64,000 bases of DNA from WVXP01 sp964348095 (GTDB lineage Bacteria; Desulfobacterota; BSN033; WVXP01): NCBI GenBank assembly GCA_964348095.1, contig CAYGBK010000076.1, positions 59,531 through 123,530 of the forward strand. Direction: 5' to 3'. How positions within the stretch are numbered: the stretch's first letter is position 1; every line of letters begins with the position of its first letter. This document shows positions 52,860 through 62,025 of this stretch, piece by piece. The translations under genes and the position numbers were made by a program. The notes under the pieces were generated by a model. That model saw only the letters and a program-made list of their open reading frames with translations. It did not search any database and was not told the DNA's origin.

Positions 52860-53429
52860 ATGGGAGAGATCAAAAGCACCTTGGAAATTGCCATGGAAAA
52901 AGCCAAAGCCGTAGAGGTTTCTTCGGAGGATAGAGAGCGCTTCAAAAGGGAGGAGATCCTCGCAAAGGCGAGAGATATCTTCCTGCGCTTCACCCGACAC
53001 CCTAACAGGACGATGAGTGTCGCAGCGGAAGTAAAAAGGGGCGGGAAAGACACCCCTCTTCTCAAAGAAAGCCTCGTGGAGGTCTTCCTCGAGGCTCTTG
53101 ATCCTTCCGACCCTTCTGAGAGAATCTGGAAGGGACTCGAGGAACTCGGCCTAAAGAAAAGTGACACTTTCCGGAAATCCCTCGCCAACCTAGCCGAGGA
53201 AGAGAAAAAGGCTTACGAGGAGCAGGCCAGCAAAGTTGAGCGCAAAATCATGGAATCGCTCGGGAAGTCGGGAATCTCAGGAAACGCCGTGGATGTCAAC
53301 GTCGAAGGAAGTACTCAATGGCTGGATTTTCTCGAGGATCTCAAAAAGAAGAACGCTGCGAAACTCCAGACGCTACGTCAGAAAATTGCCCGTGCCATCA
53401 CAGCAGGTGATGGGGATTCTCCCCGGTAA
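52860..53429 (+). CDS. Hypothetical charged helical protein
   Basis: A 189-residue soluble protein without a signal peptide. It is rich in Lys and Glu with long helices (EDRERFKREEILAKARDIFLRFTRHP; LEDLKKKNAAKLQTLRQKIARAI). A central stretch GKDTPLLKESLVEVFLEALDPSDPSERIWKGLEELG looks ordered. GAGGAG lies 5 bases before the ATG at 52860; the frame is open further upstream but without support. I do not recognise a family. It follows the thiolase-OB gene by 280 bases that contain nothing I can name. Confidence 0.72.
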   Translation: MGEIKSTLEIAMEKAKAVEVSSEDRERFKREEILAKARDIFLRFTRHPNRTMSVAAEVKRGGKDTPLLKESLVEVFLEALDPSDPSERIWKGLEELGLKKSDTFRKSLANLAEEEKKAYEEQASKVERKIMESLGKSGISGNAVDVNVEGSTQWLDFLEDLKKKNAAKLQTLRQKIARAITAGDGDSPR

Positions 53430-53464
53430 GGACGGCCACGGTCACGCCTCATGATCTTTTTGGG

Positions 53465-54748
53465 CTATACGATATTGTATCGCTCCCCCAGCAGAGCAAT
53501 TCTCTCATTGATCTCCTCGGTTGAATCCCCTGTGATTCCAGCATAAAGCAGACATCGATACCTCGCCGATCGATTCGACCTGTTTGCAGCACCGACGACA
53601 AAAAGGTATCTGCCGAGTTCTCTTTTGAGATCGTGGAGTGCATCGTCAAAAGTTCGGACCTGTGGAATCTTGGGGTAGAGACTGACTCCCATCACATATC
53701 GTTCCCCTGTGTTCCTCCGTATTCTTCTCCGTAAGAGTAATAGGGTTGAGGATCCATTCCACCGAAAATTCAGATCAACCACCCGCACCCTGTCATCCTT
53801 TCTGCGGTGCAGGATATCGATTCCCACCAAGCCATACCAACCCAGTTTACGAGCTTTCTTACACACTTCAACCCCGGTCTCAAGGATTCTTTTCGGAACC
53901 GATCTGTGATCGAGTTTCAGGTCCACAAGATTTCCCAGATAAGTCCCACTTTTCTTCACCCTCTGCTGTGAGAGGTGGAGGAAAAAGATTTCTCCTTTGT
54001 CGGAGACACAAAACTGGACGTTCAAACTCTCATCATGGTCACAGTACTCCTCAATAACAATTCTTCTCGACCCTCTCTCTCTCAAAGTGCCCTGCGCCTT
54101 GAGGAGTTCTGCTATCGAACTCACCATGAATACACTACTTCCACTGCACCCCGTGTTCCCCTTTACGACGCATGGAAAGAACAACGGTTTCTCAAAAAAA
54201 GCCTTCTCAAAATCCTCTCTAAGAATGGCGACCCTTTTGGGCGCCTTGGAGCTTAATTTGCTCAGGTTGATTTTCTTGTTCAGAAAGGCAAGGACGTTGG
54301 AATCGACGTAGAGAGACATCGGGTCGATGTGATGTGGAAGATAAGGGTGTAAGACGACGATTCTGAATGGATCCCCTCGTGGAACCGTATCCATCTGCAC
54401 CCTTTTTAGAAGTTCGATGTATCCATGCTCCCCCTCAAAGAATCTCACATTCGTAAAATCTCCTGTGTACCTTGTCCCGTACACATCCTTGTAATAATCG
54501 AAAAGAAGGCGTGATTCCGAAGTCTTAGGGAGAATGACAAGATGATCTTTTCCTCCCGAAACCGGAAGGATTCTCGAAGACCCCGCATCTCGTGCCAAAT
54601 AGCCTCGATGGTAGAAATAGTACAGGGGGTGGCTTCTGTATTGCTCCCTCTCCGCTTTGGTATAGATGGGATAGCTGTGGAAGTGAATACAGTTTGGCCC
54701 ATACACCTCGGCCAAATTTTTTCCCTTGAAAGAATGGGCTTCAATCAT
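53465..54748 (-). CDS. ATP-grasp domain protein of unknown substrate
   Basis: A 427-residue protein with an N-terminal pre-ATP-grasp region (about 1-165) and an ATP-grasp ligase core. The ATP-binding part is FFPCVVKGNTGCSGSSVFMV and RIVIEEYCDHDESLNVQFCVSD. The metal-binding end is GLVGIDILHRR, VRVVDLNFRWNGSSTLLLLRR, where D-L-N-x-R-W-N-G gives the usual acidic and Asn metal ligands. Such enzymes join a carboxylate to an amine or thiol through an acyl-phosphate, as in peptide ligases. No amino-acid or peptide partner gene is nearby. No good ribosome site precedes the ATG. Confidence 0.82.
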   Translation of the reverse strand: MIEAHSFKGKNLAEVYGPNCIHFHSYPIYTKAEREQYRSHPLYYFYHRGYLARDAGSSRILPVSGGKDHLVILPKTSESRLLFDYYKDVYGTRYTGDFTNVRFFEGEHGYIELLKRVQMDTVPRGDPFRIVVLHPYLPHHIDPMSLYVDSNVLAFLNKKINLSKLSSKAPKRVAILREDFEKAFFEKPLFFPCVVKGNTGCSGSSVFMVSSIAELLKAQGTLRERGSRRIVIEEYCDHDESLNVQFCVSDKGEIFFLHLSQQRVKKSGTYLGNLVDLKLDHRSVPKRILETGVEVCKKARKLGWYGLVGIDILHRRKDDRVRVVDLNFRWNGSSTLLLLRRRIRRNTGERYVMGVSLYPKIPQVRTFDDALHDLKRELGRYLFVVGAANRSNRSARYRCLLYAGITGDSTEEINERIALLGERYNIV

Positions 54749-54834
54749 CTGAATTTACAAACGAAAAAGCTATTGGTCATCCCCGTTTTGAATGTCAACT
54801 CGAAACGATAGGAACCGGGAGGGAATGTCTTATG

Positions 54835-55500
54835 CTACAGGAGGGTATAGTAATTCTCCTCGATAAACTCGAAATTCTCTCGAATCTGTTCTTTCCCGAA
54901 AACCAAGTCCCCGTGGCCTGGAAGGAGAATCTCCACGTCGAGCCTTCTCACTTTCTCGATGCTTTGGATTAACAGCTTTCCGTCTCCCCCAGGGAAATCT
55001 GTTCTTCCCACACCTCTGAAAAAGACTAGATCCCCCGTCACAAGCGCCTTTCGATCTGGCCAATAGATGCAAACAGCCCCCTTGGAATGACCTGGCGTAT
55101 GGATGACTTGATAGCGCGTCTTGTCGACCTCGAGGTTTCCCTCCTGAAGGTAAAACTCGACTGGAACGGAAGGGATCGGAATTCCCATCATTTGATACAA
55201 CATCCCCCCTTCTTCGTGGAGGTAACGCTCCTCCTCTCGATGGTAGGTCGCTTTGATCCGACCGTCCAGGAAAGATTGGACTGCCTCATGGTGATCCGGA
55301 TGACAGTGGGTGGTAATGATCAAATCGATGGAATCCAGGGAAACGCCATCCCCCTCCATTCCCCGAAGGAGATGGTCGACATGCCGCCTGTGACCAACAT
55401 CGATGAGCACAGCCTTGTCATCTCCAAGAACATAACTATTGCAATTGTTTTCGAAGGAATTCTGCCAGGGATAGGCGTAGAGACCTTTTTCAATGATCAT
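54835..55500 (-). CDS. MBL-fold metallo-hydrolase
   Basis: A 221-residue metallo-beta-lactamase fold hydrolase of the glyoxalase II-like group. The zinc motif is THCHPDHHE (H65, H67, D69, H70), then HTPGHSKGAVCIYWPDR, GDLVFFRGVGRTDFPGGD and LLPGHGDLVFGKEQI. The start at 55500 is set by AAAGGAG 5 bases upstream; longer frames read into non-coding sequence. It may hydrolyse thioesters or lactones; substrate unknown. It lies on the minus strand between the ATP-grasp gene and a divergent hydrolase. Confidence 0.92.
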   Translation of the reverse strand: MIIEKGLYAYPWQNSFENNCNSYVLGDDKAVLIDVGHRRHVDHLLRGMEGDGVSLDSIDLIITTHCHPDHHEAVQSFLDGRIKATYHREEERYLHEEGGMLYQMMGIPIPSVPVEFYLQEGNLEVDKTRYQVIHTPGHSKGAVCIYWPDRKALVTGDLVFFRGVGRTDFPGGDGKLLIQSIEKVRRLDVEILLPGHGDLVFGKEQIRENFEFIEENYYTLL

Positions 55501-55932
55501 GAGCTCTCCTTTCCTGAGAATTCTCGCGAACTGGCAACCAAAGGCCCTCGCCGCTCCAAAACACGAATGGTATCCTTGACCTTTAGCGTGTGAAGGAAAG
55601 CGATGATCCCTAGTATGGACGGCCAATCAGGCAGAATGCTGGGGGGGCCCTTCCGCTTGGTGCTACTATAATTCTACCATATCGCAACCACCCGTTTCAG
55701 GCGTGACATCCCTATTTCAGCGGCGACGGAGACGTCCCGCCACCGTCCCCAGAGCTGTCAGCTAGGAAAAACTGGTTTCTCGACACTCGGGATTCTCACT
55801 TGAAATGCCCTCTGTTTTCTGTTTATTCGATTCCTCCAATTGCCGATAAACAAGAGGGTCGAGGCATCGCCCGCGGCCTGGGTTTTGTTTGCCATCAGAA
55901 ACTAAGGCTCTGCCATAGGGAGGACCCAGACA
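55501..55932. other. Intergenic region without recognised elements
   Basis: About 430 bases between divergent genes. A C/G-rich stretch (55640-55760) has no clear hairpin. Promoters for both neighbours must be here, but I could not place them. Confidence 0.45.
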
Positions 55933-56640
55933 ATGTGGAAGAGAACAATCGTGATTCTGGCCCTTACCGTATGGGTGCCGTTTTCTATGTCGAATGGCCG
56001 AGCTGGTTTCCCAAAAGGAGAAACTTACACGGCCGTTCCTCACAGTGTTGATCCAACAAAGAAATACCTCTTCTACATGCACGGAAGTTGGATTGAGATG
56101 AATGGGTTGAACCAGACCCACCCACTGCACGGGCTCTATGAGTATGACCGGGTTGTCAATGCTTTTTTGGAAAGGGGTATTGTTGTGATCAGCGAAGCTC
56201 GACTCATTAGGGTCCCAATCGGCCGATACGCAAACAACGTCGCAGGTCAGGTCCGGCTTCTGTTGAATCGGGGATTGTCCCCCGGGCATATCACAGTTAT
56301 CGGTCACTCTAAAGGGGGCCACATGGCTCTGCTTGTCGCCAGTATCATGGAAGAGGACGATGTCAACTTTGTGGTCATGGCCCGTTGCGGAAAAAAGGGA
56401 ACACAATTCAGGCGAGGATATGAGACATTCCTAAAGAAACGTGCCTCATCACTCCGAGGTCGGATCCTCACTATCTATGATACAGACGACCGGGTATCAG
56501 GAATATGCCGAGAAGCCTTCGAGATGGCTCCGAGATCGACAACGCAGAAGATCGTTCTTCATACCCGTAAGGGACACGGGCTTTTCTACTCACCAGAGTC
56601 CATCTGGATCGACCACGTCGTCAGGTGGGCCGAGCGCTAA
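55933..56640 (+). CDS. Exported alpha/beta-hydrolase
   Basis: A 235-residue protein with an N-terminal signal peptide (MWKRTIVILALTVWVPFSM). The mature alpha/beta hydrolase has the oxyanion strand KKYLFYMHGSWIEMNG, nucleophile elbow GHSKGGHMALLVAS with a proper Ser, acid IYDTDDRVSG and catalytic His in RKGHGLFYSPE. It probably acts in the periplasm as an esterase or lipase-like enzyme. AGGGAGGA lies before the ATG. It stands alone. Confidence 0.85.
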   Translation: MWKRTIVILALTVWVPFSMSNGRAGFPKGETYTAVPHSVDPTKKYLFYMHGSWIEMNGLNQTHPLHGLYEYDRVVNAFLERGIVVISEARLIRVPIGRYANNVAGQVRLLLNRGLSPGHITVIGHSKGGHMALLVASIMEEDDVNFVVMARCGKKGTQFRRGYETFLKKRASSLRGRILTIYDTDDRVSGICREAFEMAPRSTTQKIVLHTRKGHGLFYSPESIWIDHVVRWAER

Positions 56641-56694
56641 TCGATATAACTGTTGGATCCGCTAAAATCAGGAAGCCCGGCCCCGGCCACTTCG

Positions 56695-56875
56695 CTCTTC
56701 CCAAGGGTTTTTGATAAATCTAGGGCTCCCTCTAGGCAATGGACGCCGACACGCCACTTCGTGTCCAGAACTCTTCTGTCAAGGGCGAGATCGAATCCCT
56801 CTCCTGGTGGGACTCGCCTAAGGTTTACGAGTAAAAACATGTCAAGGAACGGTCCAAAAGAGCTGGCCACCGAGA
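56695..56875. repeat. Intergenic repeat shared with 15.7 kb, copy 2 (longer)
   Basis: The longer copy of the repeat in the spacer at 15.6-15.8 kb. A minus-strand frame spanning it (56637-56933, GTG start, no ribosome site) encodes a peptide containing LDMFLLVNLRRV and CLEGALDLSKTLGK, and the shorter copy encodes CFLLINLRTR and LKGALDLSKNFGK. The shared peptides suggest a decayed or poorly expressed gene family, but a DNA repeat is also possible. It fills most of the 331-base spacer before the cystathionine-lyase family gene. Confidence 0.45.
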
Positions 56876-56971
56876 GCTTATATCGATCGAAATAGGCCGA
56901 AACCTCCGGTGAGTATAAGGTTGAGAAGATCACCGATTCGGCATATAGTGGAGGGCGAGGAGGAACTACCC

Positions 56972-58129
56972 ATGAGAAAAGTTTACGACCGCCTTGAAAC
57001 GAAACTCATCCACGCTGGTGAGCCTGAACCGCTTATCAACGGGGCAGTCAGCATGCCGATCTTTCAGTCTTCTACCTATGAGTATGCCGGCCAGACGAGT
57101 TATCATGATCTAAAGTACATCCGCTTGAATAACACACCAAACCATATCGCCCTTCATCAAAAGCTGGCGTCTATAGAGAACGCTGAGGCTGCGCTTGTGA
57201 CCGCAAGCGGCATGGCGGCAATCTCGACGACTCTTCTGACCATCCTCTCCGCAGGGGACCACGTGCTTGCACAGGATTGTCTCTATGGTGGGTCACACGA
57301 TTTGATTACCAAAGACTTTCTCAGTTTTGGGATCGATTTCGATTTCATAGACGGTGCCGATCCGGATTCCTGGAAACACAAGCTACGACCGAATACGAAA
57401 GCAATCTATTGTGAAACCTTGACCAACCCGCTCCTGCAAGTCGCTGATCTTGAGGCTGTAGTCGAATTTGCCAAAAGCCATGGCCTCATTTCACTGATCG
57501 ACAATACCTTTTCGAGCCCCATCAATTTCCGGCCTGCTGAATGGGGCTTTGACCTCTCGCTCCATAGCGGCACAAAATACCTCAACGGCCACACTGATAT
57601 AGTCGCTGGGGCCGTCATCGGTCGCACCGATCTGATCGAAAAGATCAGACACAAGCTCAACCACCTGGGCGGGTCACTCGATCCCCATGCCTGTTTCTTG
57701 CTTCACCGCGGCATGAAAACACTGGCAGTTCGGGTCGAATATCAGAATGACAGTGCTCGCAAGATCGCAAGATATCTGGAGGGCCACAGTGCAATAAAAA
57801 AGGTCAACTACCCAGGCCTCGAAAGTCATCCCGCTTACCAGCGTGCCTGCGAATTGTTTGACGGTTTTAGCGGCATGTTGAGTTTCGAAACGGAAGAGGG
57901 AGTTGATGGGGCAGAGCGTTTTATCCAAAGGACGACCTTGCCGATCATAGCCCCCAGTCTCGGCGGCATCGAGACACTCGTTACTCGACCGGCCACGACT
58001 TCTCATTCTGGGCTATCTGCCAAGGAAAGGAAGAGACTGGGGATCTCAGACGGCTTAATCCGGGTTTCCGTTGGCATAGAAGCAACTGACGACATCATCG
58101 AGGATTTTGACGGGGCATTGAAGGCCTAG
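56972..58129 (+). CDS. Cystathionine beta-lyase/gamma-synthase family PLP enzyme
   Basis: Cys/Met-metabolism PLP enzyme of about 385 residues. Characteristic parts are the N-terminal RLETKLIHAGEPEP, ENAEAALVTASGMAAISTTLLTILSAGDHVL, LYGGSHDL, CETLTNPLL, LIDNTFSSPIN and the PLP lysine in LHSGTKYLNGHTDIVAGA. The C-terminal PSLGGIETLVTRPATTSHSGL is typical of gamma-synthase/gamma-lyase members. The start at 56972 follows GAGGAGGAAC. Reaction type (beta-lyase, gamma-lyase or synthase) cannot be decided by eye. Confidence 0.93.
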   Translation: MRKVYDRLETKLIHAGEPEPLINGAVSMPIFQSSTYEYAGQTSYHDLKYIRLNNTPNHIALHQKLASIENAEAALVTASGMAAISTTLLTILSAGDHVLAQDCLYGGSHDLITKDFLSFGIDFDFIDGADPDSWKHKLRPNTKAIYCETLTNPLLQVADLEAVVEFAKSHGLISLIDNTFSSPINFRPAEWGFDLSLHSGTKYLNGHTDIVAGAVIGRTDLIEKIRHKLNHLGGSLDPHACFLLHRGMKTLAVRVEYQNDSARKIARYLEGHSAIKKVNYPGLESHPAYQRACELFDGFSGMLSFETEEGVDGAERFIQRTTLPIIAPSLGGIETLVTRPATTSHSGLSAKERKRLGISDGLIRVSVGIEATDDIIEDFDGALKA

Positions 58130-58240
58130 AAGGAGAAACCCCTCTTGCGACACCAGACACCTGATACGCGTCGTGATTGACTCTTCAAGGGGGGGGTTAG
58201 ATACGGAGTCTTGGTGCCGTCGGTTTTCGATGGAGAAGAT

Positions 58241-58699
58241 ATGACTATTAACGCAAGATTCGTCCACACCAACCTCATCGCAAAGAACTGGAAGATGCTA
58301 GCTGAGTTCTACGAGACAGTCTTTGGATGTGTCCGAATCCCTCCGGAGAGAGATCTTTCCGGAGCGTGGCTGGAAAAAGCGACAGGCGTGCACGGGGCCG
58401 AAATCCATGGCCGCCACCTTCGACTCCCAGGCTATGGTGACGAGGGACCGTCTCTCGAGGTATTTCAGTACAACCACCAAAGGAAACGTCCGAAAACCGG
58501 CCTCAATCGGCCAGGGTTTGCCCACATTGCTTTTGCGGTTGAAGACATTGAAGGTGCACGAGACAAAGTTCTCGAGGCAGGTGGGAGATCCATCGGCGAG
58601 ATCGTCTCCGTTGAGATTCCAGAAGCGGGCAGGATAACTTTCGTCTATGTCACAGACCCTGAGGGGAACATCATTGAATTGCAGCGCTGGTCGCGGTGA
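58241..58699 (+). CDS. VOC family (glyoxalase/dioxygenase fold) protein
   Basis: A 152-residue vicinal-oxygen-chelate protein with two beta-alpha-beta-beta-beta units. Metal ligands are suggested in FVHTNLIAKNWKMLAEFYETVFG, SLEVFQYN, GFAHIAFAVEDIEGARDKVLEAGG and DPEGNIIELQRW. It may act as an epimerase, glyoxalase-like enzyme or binding protein. The ATG at 58241 has GGAGA upstream; an earlier TTG in frame is not used. It follows the PLP-lyase gene by 110 bases on the same strand. Confidence 0.87.
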   Translation: MTINARFVHTNLIAKNWKMLAEFYETVFGCVRIPPERDLSGAWLEKATGVHGAEIHGRHLRLPGYGDEGPSLEVFQYNHQRKRPKTGLNRPGFAHIAFAVEDIEGARDKVLEAGGRSIGEIVSVEIPEAGRITFVYVTDPEGNIIELQRWSR

Positions 58700-58896
58700 A
58701 GGTTCTTTGGACAAACGTTGGTCATCGGCCACAGAGACTGGACAATGTGTCCTGTCCGAGATTTGATAGTCCGATGCGTCCACCTCGTCACCGTAAATGA
58801 TGAAGAAAAGACGGGACCAGTGTTTCCTTTACCTGAGATCCTTCACCAGATGAAATTGGGGGGATCGCCAAAACACTCGGGAAAGGACAGATTCAA

Positions 58897-59853
58897 ATGG
58901 AGTTAACAGATCTCTATCGAAAAGGCGAGGATCTGCTGAGGCAGAGAGATATTGGATTCTTGTTGGATGGTGTCGAAACCGAATTCAGTCTGACTCACGA
59001 CCGCCGAGTTCTGGATCGTTACACTTTTCGACAGCAATGCATTGATGCCGTCGAGGCCACAACGGGGTGTCAGATCTTAGGCGTGGAACTTGCGACTCCA
59101 ATCGTCATGTCCGCTATGACGATGCCTATTCCGGCCATCAGAGAAAAGGGACTCTTGGAAGTGGCCAGGGCGCTTAAGGAAGCCGGAAGCCTGATGTGGA
59201 CCGGTACTCCGACCCCTAAGGATCTCCAGGAAATCGTTGACACAGGGGTTCCTGTGGCAGCGAATGTAAAACCCCTCACGGACCGAAAAGCGATGTTCCG
59301 CGAAATCGATGAGATTCAGGAGGCAGGGGTTCGGTGGGTTGGGGTTGAGATCGATTCTGGACAAGGAACCAAGATCAGAGATCGGATGATGGCCGCAAAC
59401 TGTTCTCCCCTCTCCTCAAAGGAGCTTCAGAAAATCAGGAAAAGGGTGTCAGTGACCTTGATCCTCAAGGGAGTATTGAGCCAGGGGGACGCGGTAAAAT
59501 CAATAGAGGCGGGTGCCGATGGCATCGTGGTCTCGAATCACGGTGCACATACGCTGGATTATTTACCCCATCCACTTCAAGTGATGGATGACATCTCTCG
59601 GGCCGTGAAGGGAAGGGTTGTGATCATGGTCGATGGAGGTTTCCGTAGAGGGAGCGATGTCCTTAAAGGCCTCGCCTTCGGTGCCTCCCTTGTTGGCCTG
59701 GGAAAACCAATCCTTTACGGCCTGGCGGCGGTAGGGAGGGAGGGCGTCAGAGAAGTGATCAAGGCGATGACCCATGAACTCAGACGAATCATGACTATGG
59801 TGGGGGTTCCCGATCCAAGCCGAGTCGATCGGGAGATCTTGATAGTAGACTAA
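58897..59853 (+). CDS. FMN-dependent alpha-hydroxy-acid dehydrogenase family protein
   Basis: A 318-residue TIM-barrel FMN enzyme related to lactate oxidase, glycolate oxidase and type 2 IPP isomerase. Shorter than usual (about 350-380) and missing some N-terminal sequence. Motifs are TPIVMSAMTMPI, VPVAANVKPLTDRKA, GVEIDSG, VTLILKGVLSQGDAVKSIEAGADGIVVSNHGAHTLDY and VIMVDGGFRRGSDVLKGLAFGASLVGLGKPILYG. The active-site His is in SNHGAH. AAGGA lies before the ATG. It may oxidise a 2-hydroxy acid or reduce a related substrate. Confidence 0.88.
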   Translation: MELTDLYRKGEDLLRQRDIGFLLDGVETEFSLTHDRRVLDRYTFRQQCIDAVEATTGCQILGVELATPIVMSAMTMPIPAIREKGLLEVARALKEAGSLMWTGTPTPKDLQEIVDTGVPVAANVKPLTDRKAMFREIDEIQEAGVRWVGVEIDSGQGTKIRDRMMAANCSPLSSKELQKIRKRVSVTLILKGVLSQGDAVKSIEAGADGIVVSNHGAHTLDYLPHPLQVMDDISRAVKGRVVIMVDGGFRRGSDVLKGLAFGASLVGLGKPILYGLAAVGREGVREVIKAMTHELRRIMTMVGVPDPSRVDREILIVD

Positions 59854-59885
59854 TCCGAGAAAGCTCACGACTCAACATCCTAAAA

Positions 59886-60743
59886 ATGCACAGGAAATTC
59901 ATAGTTGCCGGTATCGCCCTAGGGGCGATCATGGCAATCGGAACAATCGGTTATTGGTTAATTGGAGGGAGAGAATATGCGTTTCTCGATTCCCTCTGCA
60001 TGACGGTCATAACGATTTCAACGATCGGATACAACGAGATAATTCGTCTTTCGGGCAATCCAATCGGAAGGCTCTTTGCCATATTCATTGCCCTCTCGGG
60101 TATCGGTATCCTTTTCTATATCATTACAAACCTGACGGCCTTTGTAGTTGAAGGAGAACTCAAAGATTCTTTTCGGAGGAGAAAGATGGAAAAGGTAGCA
60201 CGAAACTACAGCGACCATTATATCGTATGTGGCATCGGAATGGTCGGCGCTCACATAATACATGAACTCCATGCCACAGGACGACCGCATATAATAGTCG
60301 ATATCAGTCGCGACAATCCAGAAAAACATGCTGGCACCATTCCAGCTGATGTCTTCATAGAGGATGACGCGACCGACGATAACACCCTATTGAAAGCCGG
60401 AGCTGACGCTGTGGTTTCACCAAGCCTCATTGGAGGGCTCAGAATGGCGTCGGAAATGATAAGACCAACAGTGGTTTCCTTCTTAGACATCATGCTAAGG
60501 GACAAAGAGAAGAATCTTCTTATAGAAGAAATCCCCGTGCCACCTTCCTTTGCTGGCAAGAGCCTATCGGCTCTCGATTTGACGAAGCACTCCTCCCTTC
60601 TATTACTCGCTGTGAGAATAAAGGATGATTTCATATACGACCCGTCTGACGATTACGTTATCCAAATGGACAACACACTCATATTCATGGGTTCACCGGA
60701 GGAGAGGAGAAAACTCGAAAAGAGTCTGAATCTTCATGGCTAG
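59886..60743 (+). CDS. Potassium-channel-like protein with altered filter and truncated RCK domain
   Basis: A 285-residue relative of the channel at 44.8 kb. Two membrane helices surround a pore whose selectivity filter reads TISTIGYNE (46-50 TIGYN) instead of TVGYG. The RCK domain begins HYIVCGIGMVGAHI and continues to DATDDNTLLKAGADAVVSP. Compared with its paralogue, 50 residues between KAG and the A-D-A-V-V-S-P segment are missing in frame, which removes the second half of the Rossmann fold. The RCK C-like domain remains. It starts 33 bases after the FMN enzyme stop. It may be a non-selective or regulatory subunit. Confidence 0.85.
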   Translation: MHRKFIVAGIALGAIMAIGTIGYWLIGGREYAFLDSLCMTVITISTIGYNEIIRLSGNPIGRLFAIFIALSGIGILFYIITNLTAFVVEGELKDSFRRRKMEKVARNYSDHYIVCGIGMVGAHIIHELHATGRPHIIVDISRDNPEKHAGTIPADVFIEDDATDDNTLLKAGADAVVSPSLIGGLRMASEMIRPTVVSFLDIMLRDKEKNLLIEEIPVPPSFAGKSLSALDLTKHSSLLLLAVRIKDDFIYDPSDDYVIQMDNTLIFMGSPEERRKLEKSLNLHG

Positions 60744-60817
60744 CTCCGATCTCGATTCACGTGTGTTCAGGAGTCTTCCGGCGGAGAAAGACCTCGGATA
60801 GAAAGGGAGATCAATTC

Positions 60818-61879
60818 ATGGGAACGATCAATTTTACATGGTGGAACCTTCAGAATTTCTTTGACACGGACGACGACCCTATTTCAAAGGATTTCAATTA
60901 TACCAAGGAGAAGGGGTGGACCCAGGAGGTCTTCAATGCAAAGAAAGATAACCTGGCGAAAGCCCTAAAGGCCATGCATAATGGTGCCGGACCAGAGCTA
61001 CTTGCCGTGGCCGAGATTGAGAAAGACAGCCTCTTGGAGGAGCTCATTGACGGTATGGCAAATCCTCACCTGAAAGTCGTCAAAGATCCAGAGGGAACGA
61101 GTGATCTTCGAGGGATTGACGTGACAATAGCCTACGACAATCGCAAACTTTCAGTTGAATCCAAGGTGTCCCATCTAATCCATTTGCGGTACCCCACTCG
61201 CGATCTTTTCGAGGTCGTCTTTGAGGTCAAAGACACAGGAGAAAGATTAGTCGTCATGTCCAGTCACTGGCCGTCCCGAGGACTGGGAAAGTACAGGAGT
61301 GAGCCCCTTCGCATAGCCGTGGCCGAGCATATTGCGTATCTGGTCGGGTCCTATGTCAAGGTTGAGCCAATGGAATATGAGGATTTACGGGCACAAGGCA
61401 ATTTGACATCGGTTAAACAGAAATGGGAGACGAAGGTCATGGTTGTCGGTGACTTCAACGACGACCCCAGTGACCGGAGCGTCGTTGATCATTTGCGAGC
61501 CTCGAACGACCTCGATCGAGTAATAGGGAGAACCAACGACATCAATCGCTTCGAGAGAGAAACGGCGGATTACCGGGGAAGCGATGTATTTCTTTTCAAC
61601 GCAACATGGAAGTTCCTGCCGGAGCAGCACGTTGGCACATATTTCCTCGACAGACTGGAGACAGGCCAAAAGTTTGTTAACCGATATCAGGTCCTCGACC
61701 AGTTGGTTGTAAGCCGTGGTTTTTTGAAAACGACCGGGTTACGCCTCGATCTGGACAGCGTCGATATTTTCCGAAATTCTCTCGTGGCGACGGCCAGCGG
61801 CCGTCCTCGGCCGTTCAACAAGAGGAACCGGAAAGGAACGTCCGATCATTTACCCTTGACTGCTGTTCTTCGATATTGA
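60818..61879 (+). CDS. Endonuclease/exonuclease/phosphatase (EEP) family protein
   Basis: A 353-residue EEP-superfamily protein. Catalytic segments are TWWNLQNFFD (Asn), LLAVAEIEK (Glu), MSSHWPSRG, VMVVGDFNDDPSD (Asp/Asn) and GTSDHLPLTAVL (Asp-His). It cleaves phosphodiester or phosphoester bonds; many relatives are secreted, but no signal peptide is visible here. The start at 60818 follows GGGAGAT; an earlier ATG at 60761 is less likely. No partner gene is apparent. Confidence 0.88.
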   Translation: MGTINFTWWNLQNFFDTDDDPISKDFNYTKEKGWTQEVFNAKKDNLAKALKAMHNGAGPELLAVAEIEKDSLLEELIDGMANPHLKVVKDPEGTSDLRGIDVTIAYDNRKLSVESKVSHLIHLRYPTRDLFEVVFEVKDTGERLVVMSSHWPSRGLGKYRSEPLRIAVAEHIAYLVGSYVKVEPMEYEDLRAQGNLTSVKQKWETKVMVVGDFNDDPSDRSVVDHLRASNDLDRVIGRTNDINRFERETADYRGSDVFLFNATWKFLPEQHVGTYFLDRLETGQKFVNRYQVLDQLVVSRGFLKTTGLRLDLDSVDIFRNSLVATASGRPRPFNKRNRKGTSDHLPLTAVLRY

Positions 61880-62025
61880 AGACGGCACTGCAGATCCACT
61901 GGCATAAGAATGAGGGACTTCGGCATAGAGAACGAGCTGTTGACAACGTATAAGACTGGATGCAAGGCAGTGTGCACACACGCAGAAAAGGTCCAGATTG
62001 AACCCATGGACCCAACAATTGAGAG

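Noticed and set aside
56637..56933. 98-codon minus-strand frame as a real gene
   Set aside because: Only a GTG start with no ribosome site; the similar copy at 15.7 kb has stops. Reported as a repeat instead.
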